Below, one piece after another: positions 18,517-26,252 of a DNA stretch of 64,000 nt. The stretch comes from JAMQKA01 sp043951865 (GTDB lineage: Bacteria > Bacteroidota > Rhodothermia > Balneolales > Balneolaceae), in contig NZ_JBINJF010000002.1 of the NCBI RefSeq assembly GCF_043951865.1, positions 1-64,000 on the forward strand, read 5' to 3'. Under the pieces are notes generated by a model. The model made no database searches. It saw only the letters and a program-made list of their open reading frames with translations, and was not told where the DNA came from. The position numbers were made by a program, and so were the translations under genes. How positions within the stretch are numbered: position 1 is the stretch's first letter; each line of letters starts with the position of its first letter.

Positions 18517-18945
18517 CTATTTCGTGCTGATGACAATCACACCGTTTGCACCATCCATACCGTACAGTGCGGTGTCGGCCCCCTTAACCACCTCTATCTC
18601 GACAATATCGGCCGGGTTTAACAAGCTGTAAACGTCGGAAAAATCTTTTCCGGCGCGAATGCCGTTAATAACAAAAAGTGGTGTCGTATCGCTGTTAAAC
18701 GAGCTTTTTTCCCGTATGGTAATGCGGGCATTGGGACCATCCCCTATCACCTTGACGCCGACAATCCGCCGAAGATAATCGGTCAGGGAATCGGAGTTAT
18801 TTTGCACCACTTTAACAGAGTTGCTTTCGTTGGTGTTTTCATCGATGTTGCTTCTGACACCGCCTTGTCCGCTGGTTGCGCATCCTGCCAAGATCAGTGC
18901 AATGACAACTAAAAGAATACCGGAAGTTGAATGTAGATAATCCAT
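18517..18945 (-). CDS. plug-only TonB-receptor-like lipoprotein, copy 1
   Basis: A 142-residue lipoprotein with lipobox LAGC (Cys22) and a spacer rich in Asn/Ser, followed directly by a domain that matches the plug of SusC-type receptors: DYLRRIVGVKVIGDG, PLFVINGIRAG, DIVEIEVVKGADTALYG, NGVIVIST. There is no barrel: the frame stops at 18517. Compared with the two neighbours it is the most degenerate; the usual IRG turn reads IREK. It is the 3'-most of three tandem copies and converges on the SGNH gene. Function unknown. It could interact with TonB or a receptor barrel, or be a decaying duplicate. Confidence 0.85.
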   Translation of the reverse strand: MDYLHSTSGILLVVIALILAGCATSGQGGVRSNIDENTNESNSVKVVQNNSDSLTDYLRRIVGVKVIGDGPNARITIREKSSFNSDTTPLFVINGIRAGKDFSDVYSLLNPADIVEIEVVKGADTALYGMDGANGVIVISTK

Positions 18946-19138
18946 AGCAGAAAAGGTTAATTTCAGAAGAACGGGTTTATCTCATGTATGAGTGGTTAGA
19001 GTGGGATTCCTGTGCTGTTTGCAAATACTTTTGGTAAAAGCTGTACATATCAGTTGAATCCATAAGGGCCATCGGACCGAATACCAGCAATCTCTGTATC
19101 CTACAGATAGCTGATATACAATACAACGAGTAACTACA

Positions 19139-19567
19139 CTAGCCGCTGCGTTTGGTGTTGATAATGATTACACCATTGGCCCCTTCAACCCCATAAGCCG
19201 AGGCCTCAACTCCCTTTACAACTTTAATATTATCAACATCGTGCATGTTTACCATGCTGTTTACGCGGCTGTAGCTTCGGCCCACCCGGGTTTGGTCAAT
19301 ATAAAAAAGCGGGGCGGTGCTGCCGCGAAATGTATTAATCCCCCGTATGATTATTTGAACATTATTCCCGGAACCCTGGACATTGACACCGGGGACGCGC
19401 CGAAGATAATCAGCCAGAGAAATATTTGGATTTTCTACCTGAACCCGGCTCAGTCGTTCAGAGCTTTGCCGCTCGGAACGTGCACTGTTTCCCGTGCTGG
19501 CACAGGATGCTGCAACGGTAGCCGTAATGGTGATTGCAATGACAATGAGTGAATGGAACCGTTTCAT
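19139..19567 (-). CDS. plug-only TonB-receptor-like lipoprotein, copy 2
   Basis: A 142-residue lipoprotein: lipobox AASC near residue 22, a polar spacer, then a complete plug-like domain (DYLRRVPGVNVQGSG, IIIRGINTFRGS, PLFYIDQTRVG, NIKVVKGVEASAYG, GANGVIIINT). The residues that in full receptors face the barrel are followed here only by KRSG and a stop. Its start lies 622 bp from that of copy 1 and 617 bp from copy 3, so the three arose by tandem duplication of a gene with its leader. Lipid anchoring means it can sit on either membrane but cannot itself be a pore. Confidence 0.87.
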   Translation of the reverse strand: MKRFHSLIVIAITITATVAASCASTGNSARSERQSSERLSRVQVENPNISLADYLRRVPGVNVQGSGNNVQIIIRGINTFRGSTAPLFYIDQTRVGRSYSRVNSMVNMHDVDNIKVVKGVEASAYGVEGANGVIIINTKRSG

Positions 19568-19764
19568 ATTCGGGAATAATAATGAAGTTATGTTTAGCCA
19601 CCGGGAGTGCAGCGTTTTGACTCGGATACTGTGACTGCTGAACCCACTCGTTTCCCACGATTTCCGTATTCTAACAGTAGCCGACAGTCAATTCTCATCA
19701 AAGAGTCCGAAACGGAAAGTACTTGCAATATCCCGGTGTCCCAGCCTCTTAACGTTAAAATATG

Positions 19765-20184
19765 CTAAGACCTCGTATGAAAAAGAACAACGCCGCCACC
19801 TCCTTCTACCCCGTAAGCCGAAGCTTCCGGGCCCTTCAATACCTCGATACTTCCGATATCATTGATGTTAATAAAACCATAGACACTGCTAAAATCTCTT
19901 CCGATCCGGATGCCATCAATTACAAAAAGAGGACTGGGATTACCTAAAAACGTATTGATACCACGGATGGTAATTCGGGCGTTGGCTCCGTGTCCTGTTA
20001 CCTGGACGCCGGGTATCCTGCGTAAATAGTCAGTTAAATCGATCGACGGGTTGTCGACAACAACTCTGGAGCTGTTGAATGCCGATTCGGATTTTCCCAC
20101 ACCATTTCCGCTCGTACCACAACCTGAGATAAGCAGTGCCAAGGCAATGCTCAGAAGGTATATATTGACTTCTTCGCATTTCAT
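19765..20184 (-). CDS. plug-only TonB-receptor-like lipoprotein, copy 3
   Basis: A 139-residue lipoprotein with lipobox ISGC (about residue 22), first of the tandem trio in transcription order. Its plug domain is the closest to canonical: DYLRRIPGVQVTGHG, ITIRGINTFLGN, LFVIDGIRIGRDF, SIEVLKGPEASAYG. It ends with a slightly altered last strand (GGVVLFHTRS). The spacer between Cys and plug contains the conserved VVVDNPSIDL segment, also seen as VQVENPNISL in copy 2. No barrel and no recognisable separate domain is attached. Each copy is separated by nearly 200 bp, so each may have its own promoter. Confidence 0.87.
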   Translation of the reverse strand: MKCEEVNIYLLSIALALLISGCGTSGNGVGKSESAFNSSRVVVDNPSIDLTDYLRRIPGVQVTGHGANARITIRGINTFLGNPSPLFVIDGIRIGRDFSSVYGFININDIGSIEVLKGPEASAYGVEGGGGVVLFHTRS

Positions 20185-20298
20185 ATTTGTGGTGTTTAGT
20201 TTAGGAGGAATATATATACAACATATAATTTTACTGGTGCTGTACCTCTCTTTTTATTCACCCGTTATAAGTTAACGTAAATAAAGGTAAATATTGCA

Positions 20299-20323
20299 TT
20301 TATCCTGAATTATTCAGGATAAA
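20299..20323. terminator. perfect 12-bp hairpin between DUF1080 gene and plug trio
   Basis: TTTATCCTGAAT (20299-20310) and ATTCAGGATAAA (20312-20323) are exact inverted repeats around one central base. It lies downstream of the minus-strand DUF1080 gene and upstream of plug copy 3. It could be a terminator with an A/T-rich base, or an operator for the trio; the sequence does not decide. Confidence 0.5.
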
Positions 20324-20427
20324 TTAATTTGCCACCCAAAGTAGCTGTTAAACAGGAGAGACTGCAAAACTGTTTTATTGTGTAATGCTCTTGAGGGCTG
20401 AATAGATGGAGTGGCCATAAATTTGCC

Positions 20428-21138
20428 TCATTCTCTGTCTCCGCTGATTTTTTGAATCGGGGTAAGTATTATCTTGCGAAACTCTACTTCCGCTCCCTCA
20501 GCCTGGAGGGCAATTTTTCCGCTGCTGGCGGTGGCGTCGTACCCGAAGTTAACCAGGTCGCCATTTACCCAGACCTTAATCGAGTCGCTGACCGCTTCTA
20601 TAGTCATGCTGTTCCATTCGCCAAGTGGGTGTTCGGAGTCATCGGTGAGATTAAGAATTCTTCGATTTTTCCCCTCTGTAATGCCCCACTCCTCCCTGGG
20701 ACCACGACGTTCCACCATGTTGGGTACGGTAATATCTTCCACGATGCACCAGAAGTCACCCGCGTTTTCATGCATCATCTGCACTTCAATCGATTTAGGA
20801 AACATCTCATATAGCGCCCTCGAGGTAGAGGCATGCACAAGAACGCCGCAGTTGCCGGGCTCCCCGGGGAAACGGTATTCTACTTCAAGGCGGTAGTTGC
20901 TGAATTCATCTTCTGTAATCAGATGTCCCCGGGGTTCTCCAAGACTGACAAGATAGCCATCCCGTACAATAAACGGTTTCCGGAGGGCTGAATCCTCGTC
21001 GAGAGCGGGTACGTCCATGTACCATCCGCTCAGGTCTTTCCCATTAAAAAGCGACTGGGACTGTCCGTGTACCTGGTTGGGAATGTGCAATGAAAAAGCG
21101 AAAATAATGCAGAACAAAAACAGTTTTTTTATCAGCAT
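20428..21138 (-). CDS. secreted DUF1080 (3-keto-disaccharide hydrolase family) protein
   Basis: A 236-residue protein with a signal peptide (MLIKKLFLFCIIFAFSLHIP, ending at VHGQ). The jelly-roll DUF1080 domain begins at SLFNGKDLSGW and continues with LITEDEFSNYRLEVEYRFP, NCGVLVHAS and a concluding GKIALQAEGAEVEFRKIIL. Members of this family have been described as 3-keto-disaccharide hydrolases or glycan-binding modules, and are usually encoded beside secreted Gfo/Idh/MocA enzymes. Such an oxidoreductase is encoded at 5420-6787, so the two could work in sequence (oxidation at C3, then cleavage). It is transcribed alone on the minus strand. Confidence 0.88.
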   Translation of the reverse strand: MLIKKLFLFCIIFAFSLHIPNQVHGQSQSLFNGKDLSGWYMDVPALDEDSALRKPFIVRDGYLVSLGEPRGHLITEDEFSNYRLEVEYRFPGEPGNCGVLVHASTSRALYEMFPKSIEVQMMHENAGDFWCIVEDITVPNMVERRGPREEWGITEGKNRRILNLTDDSEHPLGEWNSMTIEAVSDSIKVWVNGDLVNFGYDATASSGKIALQAEGAEVEFRKIILTPIQKISGDRE

Positions 21139-21363
21139 ACATCCTCGTATCGAGTAGATTAATTGTTTGAAGTCTGCTGCAGCGACAAACCGCCGGTTCG
21201 CGGTAGATTCCGGTAGCGAAATATAGTTGGGACCTGACCACTATTCCATCATGAAATAGCCGGTTTGGCAAGAGTGCCGTCTCATATATATAAACTATAT
21301 TTACTTATTTTGAAATATCCTTTCAAAAAATAATAGGTAATTTTCGCCGTCATTGTTCTGAGG

Positions 21364-21446
21364 AGGGGGGCTGTCTAAAAGGTTAATAAGGTCGTTGGTA
21401 GAACCACCTGCCAATAAAGTAGCAGTTTCAGGTTCTGCAAAGGAAC
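21364..21446. repeat. diverged intergenic repeat, copy A
   Basis: This segment shares scattered blocks with 24277-24367: a G-rich start, AATAAGGTCGTTGGTA (GATAAGGTCGGTGGTA in the other copy), a C-rich block and GGTTCTGCAAAGG (GGTTCTGTAAAGG). The order and spacing of blocks are the same, so the two are homologous. Neither copy encodes a recognisable protein. Confidence 0.55.
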
Positions 21447-21459
21447 CGTGAAAATAAAT

Positions 21460-21538
21460 AAATCGCAAGCCCAATCAAGGGCTTGCGATTTCTAGGGAAA
21501 ATCACACAAGAAGTATGTAATGGACTTGTTTGTGTGAT
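21460..21538 (-). terminator. strong hairpin terminator of the TonB receptor gene, with second hairpin
   Basis: AAATCGCAAGCCC (21460-21472) and GGGCTTGCGATTT (21479-21491) form a perfect 13-bp stem with a 6-nt loop. On the minus strand it is followed by TATTTATTTTC, a good rho-independent terminator for the gene at 21560-23995. A second inverted repeat, ATCACACAA (21501-21509) with TTGTGTGAT (21530-21538), lies between the stop codon and the main stem. Confidence 0.85.
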
Positions 21539-21559
21539 AGGTTAACAGGAATAAAATCG

Positions 21560-23995
21560 TTAATCCCAGTCACCGCGACCCCCGCCACGGCCTCCACGGT
21601 TATTGCCGAACTGGTTAAAATTATAGCGGAAATTGAGCATAAAGCTTCGGCTCGACCAGCTGAATTCGCGTTCCGAATAGAAGTTTGCATTGTCGATGGT
21701 GTTCTGGAAATTGCGTGAATTCAGTATGTCGTCAACACTGAGGGAAACGGTAGCTTGACCGTCCCAGAGTTCAAAACTCCTGGAGATGCCGGTGTCCATC
21801 ATCATCATTCCGGCTCGTCGACCCTGCGTGGTGTTGCGCGGCCCGCGATATCGGCCTGCAAACTGCATATTCCACTGCGAGGTGGGTCGCCAGCGCAGTG
21901 TCAGCCGTCCCTGTGCCGTTTGGGCGTCGCTGGTGAGAAGCTCACCCTGGTAATTGCCTCTGGAGTCGGAGCGGTAGAAGTTGGCATTGAGACGGAGGCT
22001 GAGCGTTTGGGCCAGATCCTGGTCTCCGGAAAATTCGATGCCCCATGCCTCTTCAGTAGCCAGGTTGATCGGCTGCGTGCGTCGTATTCCCTGGTCATCC
22101 AGCGTGGTCACGCGCTCGTGAACGCCGGTGCGGTAGCGATAATACACACTGGTGAGCAGCGAGCCTGTCTCCCAGTATTGCAGGTAGCCCGTTTCAAAGG
22201 AGTTTCCATATTCAGGCTCCAGTTCGGGATTGCCGGTAAACCGGCTGCGGGAGTCGGAATAGTCGGAAAAGGGAAGCAGCATGCGCGACCAGGGGCGATC
22301 GAGGCGGCGGCTGTAGCTCACCTGGACCGACTGCCGGTCGTTAAAGGAATAATTCAGGAACACGCTCGGAAACAGCCCGAAGTAATTCTGGTTGGTTTTA
22401 TCGCCGGTCGTTTTAAGCTCTGTTTCAATGACCGTATGCTCGGCCCGCACGCCAATCGAGGTAGAAAATGCCCCGAACTCCTGGCTGTAGGTTGCATAGG
22501 CGGCGTTGATATTTTCATGATAGAGGAAGTTGTCATTAAATGCAGCGGCCTGCAGAGGTTGCCAGGTACTGTTTTCAAGCACTTCGGCGCGCAGGCTGTT
22601 GTCCATCCATTCAAACCTGGAGCGTCCACCGGCCTCAAGCTGGCCGCTCTCCCCGATCGGTCGCACATAATCAATGTCGAATCGGAAGTCGCGTGCAAAT
22701 TCACTGGCGAAGGTGCGTTCCCGCTGGGGATCATAACTACCCTGCATAACGGATTCGGTAAAGTTGGACCGTTCCGATTCATCCTCGACCTCAAAACTCG
22801 CTTCGGCGGTTAACCGGTGGTCCTGCCCGTCATACCTGTTTTCATACTCCAGGTTCGCTTCAAATTCCTTCTCCTGTTCATCCTGTTCGTCGCTTCGCTG
22901 TATGCGCCGGCTGATATCCCCGACCGATCCGCCATTGATATTGTAGTCGGTATAATTGACGGTTTCATCGGTCCACCCATCTTCCAGGTCCAGGTTTCCG
23001 TCGATCGTCAATGTTTGATTTTCGGTGAGAAAGAAGTCGGCTCCCAGCCTGAGGTCACCATCAATTTCACTTTCATCGGCATCCGTATTTTCGCGGTATG
23101 CGTAGGAGGTATCGGCAGTGGCGTTCTGGCCGAGGTTGAACTCCTGGTAGGAAAATCCCTCTTCGGGATCGCTCCGGTAGTCGATTCCACCGCCGCCAAA
23201 CCAGTTTACATTTTCGGTACGGTAGTTCAGGTTGGTTGAAACTTCATGATCCTGCGGCATGCCCGAGCCAAGGCCCACACTGCCGTTGAATCCCTGGCGC
23301 TGGTCTTTCTTCATTATAATATTGATGATCCCGGCCGAGCCTTCCGCTGAAAATTTTGCGGATGGATTGGTAATGATCTCCACTTCCTGGATCAGGTAGG
23401 AGGGGATGCTTCTGAGTCCGTCTGCCCCGTCTTCCACCAGGTTTGAGGGCCTGCCGTTGATCAAAATACGCACCGACTGGTTGCCCCGCAGGCTGATGTT
23501 GCCGTCAATGTCGCTGGCGATGGAGGGGACATTGTCGAGCACGTCGAGCGCCGAACCGCCCATGCTGGTCAGGTCTTGACCGACATCAAAAGAACGGCTG
23601 TCGAAATTCATGGACATTTCGGACTTTTCGCCACGTACCATCACTTCCTGCATCTGGGCGGATGTAGGCTGCATGTTGATTTCTCCGGCATCGTAGGTTT
23701 CTCCGGCGGAGAGCTCAACCGGTTCGGTATAATTATTATAGGAGACATACGATATCTGGAGAACATAACGTCCCGGTTCCACTTCAATGTTGAAAGTGCC
23801 GTCGTTATTGCTGGAAGTGCCCGTAATAAGGTCGGTTTCCGTGGAGTCATAGATAGCTACAGAGGCATTTGGCACCGTCTCCCCCGCTTCATTGTAGATG
23901 ACCCCTTCTACAACGGCTGGATCTGTTTCACCGGTTTGCCCAAATGATATTTGTGCGATACATATTAACAGCACGCCCAGGAGTAAACGCTTCAT
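21560..23995 (-). CDS. TonB-dependent receptor of the OMP_b-brl_3 type
   Basis: An 811-residue outer-membrane receptor. Signal peptide to about residue 20 (ISFGQ), a CarboxypepD_reg-like domain from about 28 to 110 (VVEGVIYNEAGETVPNASV), a plug from about 115 to 225 (SALDVLDNVPSIASD, NISLRGNQSVRILINGRPS, SAKFSAEGSAGIINIIMKK) and a barrel to the end. The plug lacks the GYG motif of SusC proteins and no SusD gene is adjacent, so it belongs to the receptor type often linked to metals, peptides or small molecules. The C-terminus is odd: after the last strand (MLNFRYNFNQF) comes a Gly/Arg-rich tail, GGRGGGRGDWD. Ends in a strong terminator. Confidence 0.92.
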   Translation of the reverse strand: MKRLLLGVLLICIAQISFGQTGETDPAVVEGVIYNEAGETVPNASVAIYDSTETDLITGTSSNNDGTFNIEVEPGRYVLQISYVSYNNYTEPVELSAGETYDAGEINMQPTSAQMQEVMVRGEKSEMSMNFDSRSFDVGQDLTSMGGSALDVLDNVPSIASDIDGNISLRGNQSVRILINGRPSNLVEDGADGLRSIPSYLIQEVEIITNPSAKFSAEGSAGIINIIMKKDQRQGFNGSVGLGSGMPQDHEVSTNLNYRTENVNWFGGGGIDYRSDPEEGFSYQEFNLGQNATADTSYAYRENTDADESEIDGDLRLGADFFLTENQTLTIDGNLDLEDGWTDETVNYTDYNINGGSVGDISRRIQRSDEQDEQEKEFEANLEYENRYDGQDHRLTAEASFEVEDESERSNFTESVMQGSYDPQRERTFASEFARDFRFDIDYVRPIGESGQLEAGGRSRFEWMDNSLRAEVLENSTWQPLQAAAFNDNFLYHENINAAYATYSQEFGAFSTSIGVRAEHTVIETELKTTGDKTNQNYFGLFPSVFLNYSFNDRQSVQVSYSRRLDRPWSRMLLPFSDYSDSRSRFTGNPELEPEYGNSFETGYLQYWETGSLLTSVYYRYRTGVHERVTTLDDQGIRRTQPINLATEEAWGIEFSGDQDLAQTLSLRLNANFYRSDSRGNYQGELLTSDAQTAQGRLTLRWRPTSQWNMQFAGRYRGPRNTTQGRRAGMMMMDTGISRSFELWDGQATVSLSVDDILNSRNFQNTIDNANFYSEREFSWSSRSFMLNFRYNFNQFGNNRGGRGGGRGDWD

Positions 23996-24276
23996 AGTGT
24001 TATTGGTCTGTTCATTACATTGCCGTTTTCAATTCATTCTAAACATAATAGCCGATGCTGACCCAATCCTGAATGAAATCTGATCAGAATTTGAAGATTC
24101 TGATTCGACATGTGTAAACTTGTAAATCGGTGTTAAAAAAATGATGAGGCGGGTTGACCACCACCTGGGATTGTAGAGATGCTGTCACGAAGGTCTCCCC
24201 TCAATACCGGCGATCATCCGTATCTTTTATTTTGGGATAGGTATTTGGGTGGGTTTTGCGAAACTCTCAATTGGTC

Positions 24277-24367
24277 GTTGGGAGGGGGTTGTACTACCGT
24301 CTCAAGGGGGATAAGGTCGGTGGTACAGTCCCCTCCCAACAAAATAACAGGTTCTGTAAAGGTCTCT
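24277..24367. repeat. intergenic repeat, copy B, with 22-bp hairpin
   Basis: The arms 24277-24298 and 24319-24340 match at 19 of 22 positions in inverted orientation (GTTGGGAGGGG at one end, CCCCTCCCAAC at the other) around a 20-nt loop. The hairpin runs into AAAATAACAGGTTCTGTAAAGGTCTCT, a form of the short dispersed repeat seen elsewhere in the window. A diverged copy is at 21364-21446. Confidence 0.6.
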
Positions 24368-24413
24368 AATAGAGAGCTTTTGAAAAGCCTTGTTTTGCAG
24401 AGCTCTCTATTAG
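24366..24413. repeat. 13-bp perfect inverted repeat
   Basis: CTAATAGAGAGCT (24366-24378) and AGCTCTCTATTAG (24401-24413) are exact inverted copies with a 22-nt loop. The second arm is preceded by TTGTTTTGCAG, like the dispersed repeat. It lies 43 bp beyond the 3' end of the minus-strand DinB-like gene, so one role could be termination, although no T-tract is present. Confidence 0.5.
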
Positions 24414-24456
24414 CACACCGCGGGATCGAGATCAACCCCGGTCCCGGTCAATGGTG

Positions 24457-24993
24457 CTACTGGCTCCATGGCGGAACCACTTCGTTCATCCGGGCATAGG
24501 CGATAGATTGGCCGACATGTTCGCTCATATGGCTGAGCAGCATGACCAACACGCCCTGCCCATCGGTAGATCGACCATAAATTTCGGTTTGTTCCCTCAG
24601 CTTGGCATCCGGCATGTTCTGTACGGATTCCTTGACATGCTGTATGGATTGTTCGAGTAGGGATACAATTTCTTCTTTCCCGGTCATGGAACTAATATTT
24701 TCCATGTCCACACCGTCGGGCGCGGGTATGTCGAGAGCTCCCTGTAGCATGGAGAAGTTGGCTCCGGCAATATGCCGGTATACTTCGCCTACCGAACTAA
24801 CTCCTTCCATCGGCCGCCAGTCGTAATGCTCGGCGGGCATCGCCTTTGCGAGTTCAAGCACGCGGGAGCTGTAGTCAAACTGGCCGATAAACTGCTGTTT
24901 GAAATTGTTTTCGGAGCTTTCCTGGGCAGAAGCCGGATACCCGGAAAATACGAGCACAACGGCTGCAAACAGAGTGGTGAGTGTTTTTTTCAT
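24457..24993 (-). CDS. secreted DinB-family protein
   Basis: A 178-residue protein with a signal peptide (MKKTLTTLFAAVVLVFSG... ending PASAQ at about residue 23) and a DinB/YfiT four-helix bundle. The three-His metal site typical of the family appears to be present: DWRPMEGVSSVGEVYRHIAG supplies one His and LLSHMSEHVGQSIAY the other two. DinB-like domains bind divalent metals and some use low-molecular-weight thiols, but most have no known function. An exported version is less common than the cytosolic form. It is a single-gene unit, divergent from the HIT gene. Confidence 0.85.
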   Translation of the reverse strand: MKKTLTTLFAAVVLVFSGYPASAQESSENNFKQQFIGQFDYSSRVLELAKAMPAEHYDWRPMEGVSSVGEVYRHIAGANFSMLQGALDIPAPDGVDMENISSMTGKEEIVSLLEQSIQHVKESVQNMPDAKLREQTEIYGRSTDGQGVLVMLLSHMSEHVGQSIAYARMNEVVPPWSQ

Positions 24994-25217
24994 GGCAGTG
25001 GTCCCTGGTTAATGATGAGTGGTACGCGTAAGCAGAATATGCAAAACAGTTCTTCCCGTTCCAAATGGATTTTCAGAGGGGGGTTGAAGTAAATCTGCAC
25101 ATACCGCGTTACAGAGGGAGTCAGGCACTCATATTCAATCATTTCATCAAATCCCTGAAAATATAGGTTTAAAACGATATAATAGAACAAACCAGAAATA
25201 GAATTCAGAGGTATCTT

Positions 25218-25616
25218 ATGTCTACTATTTTTACCAAGATTATCGAGGGAGAAATTCCCTGTCACAAGATTGCAGAAAATGAAGAGCATATTGCGTTCCT
25301 GGATATTAATCCCATTGCCCGGGGACATACCCTGATTGTGCCTAAAAAAGAGATCGATTATTTCTTTGACCTGCCGGATGAGCTGTATCACAGCACCATG
25401 GATTTTGCCCGGGGGATAGCGGGAGCGATCGACCGCGCCCTCGAACCGTTTCGGACCGGGATTATCGTGCAGGGCCTGGAGGTTCCGCACGCGCACCTTC
25501 ACCTGGTTCCCTTGTATAAAACGCGACAGGTGATGGCGCTGGGGCACAACGTGGAGGTGACGGAAAACGAGATGAAAGAGCTGGCCAAAAAGATCAGCGC
25601 CGAGGTAAAAATATGA
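25218..25616 (+). CDS. HIT-family nucleotide hydrolase
   Basis: A 132-residue HIT protein of the Hint/PKCI type. The start STIFTKIIEGEIPCHKIAEN is typical, and the catalytic triad motif is HAHLHLVPL near residues 95-103. The family hydrolyses aminoacyl- or alkyl-adenylates and nucleoside phosphoramidates in the cytosol. Its stop codon overlaps the start of aroQ (ATGA), so both are translated from one mRNA. The start at 25218 is preceded by GAGGT at 25209-25213. Confidence 0.93.
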   Translation: MSTIFTKIIEGEIPCHKIAENEEHIAFLDINPIARGHTLIVPKKEIDYFFDLPDELYHSTMDFARGIAGAIDRALEPFRTGIIVQGLEVPHAHLHLVPLYKTRQVMALGHNVEVTENEMKELAKKISAEVKI

Positions 25617-26044
25617 AGCTGTTTATCCTCAACGGTCCAAATCTGAATATGCTGGGAAGTCGCGACCCTGAACAGTACGGGGCCTCAACACTGAAAGAAA
25701 TCGAGACGATGCTCGTGGAGAGATTCCCGGAGCATGAACTTACCTTTTTCCAGAGTAACGGGGAGGGAGCGATTGTAAGCGCAATACAGGAGCTGGTCAG
25801 CGGCGACCATGAAGGATTGGTGGCCAATTTTGGAGCTTACACCCATACTTCTGTTGCGATACGGGATGCACTTGAACTGCTGACGATTCCTGTCGTTGAA
25901 GTCCATCTCTCCAACATCCACGCCCGGGAGGCGTTCCGCCATAAAACGTTGACCGGTGCTGTCTCAACGGGGATTATTGCCGGCTTTGGAAAACAGAGCT
26001 ACGTTTTGGGTATCCAGGCGGTAGAACAGCTGTTAAATAGATGA
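25613..26044 (+). CDS. aroQ: type II 3-dehydroquinate dehydratase
   Basis: A 143-residue dodecameric dehydroquinase of the shikimate pathway, converting 3-dehydroquinate to 3-dehydroshikimate. Motifs: LNGPNLNMLGSRDPEQYG with the catalytic Arg/Tyr loop, FGAYTHTSVAIRDAL with Asn-Gly-Ala-type active-site residues, VEVHLSNIHAREAFRHKT with the catalytic His. Length is normal for the family. The start overlaps the HIT stop by four bases. Confidence 0.96.
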   Translation: MKLFILNGPNLNMLGSRDPEQYGASTLKEIETMLVERFPEHELTFFQSNGEGAIVSAIQELVSGDHEGLVANFGAYTHTSVAIRDALELLTIPVVEVHLSNIHAREAFRHKTLTGAVSTGIIAGFGKQSYVLGIQAVEQLLNR

Positions 26045-26252
26045 GTTGAATTTGAGCCAGTTGCCGGCCTCTTATCACAAACTTTGCTGAGTTTGGTAAA
26101 GGAGTGCACCGCGTGCATAAATTAGCATCATTTGCAGGAACTCTTGTAATGTGAGGGGTGAGCAGTATTGCGGTATTAATCTCATGAAAGGGTAGCCGTG
26201 ATCACCGAAAACAGGCGATTCCACTGAAGAATAAACGATAACAAAAATATTC

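Larger units (their letters stand above)
21139..21559. other. intergenic region with repeat copy and terminator
   Basis: This 421-bp gap separates the DUF1080 gene from the TonB receptor, both on the minus strand. It holds the receptor's terminator (21460-21491 with a second hairpin to 21538), a diverged repeat (21364-21446) that recurs at 24277-24367, and presumably the DUF1080 promoter between 21139 and 21360. I see no gene. Confidence 0.6.
23996..24456. other. intergenic region rich in inverted repeats
   Basis: A 461-bp gap upstream of the TonB receptor and downstream of the DinB-like gene (both minus strand). The part next to the receptor (23996-24180) should hold its promoter. From 24247 to 24413 it consists of hairpins and repeat blocks, listed separately. 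The open frame across it has no coding character. Confidence 0.6.

Noticed and set aside
24179..24499. A frame reading GIEINPGPG, resembling the 2A ribosome-skipping motif (D-x-E-x-NPGP)
   Set aside because: The key Asp is Gly, 2A works on eukaryotic ribosomes, and the frame overlaps hairpin repeats and the reverse strand of a real gene. Coincidence.
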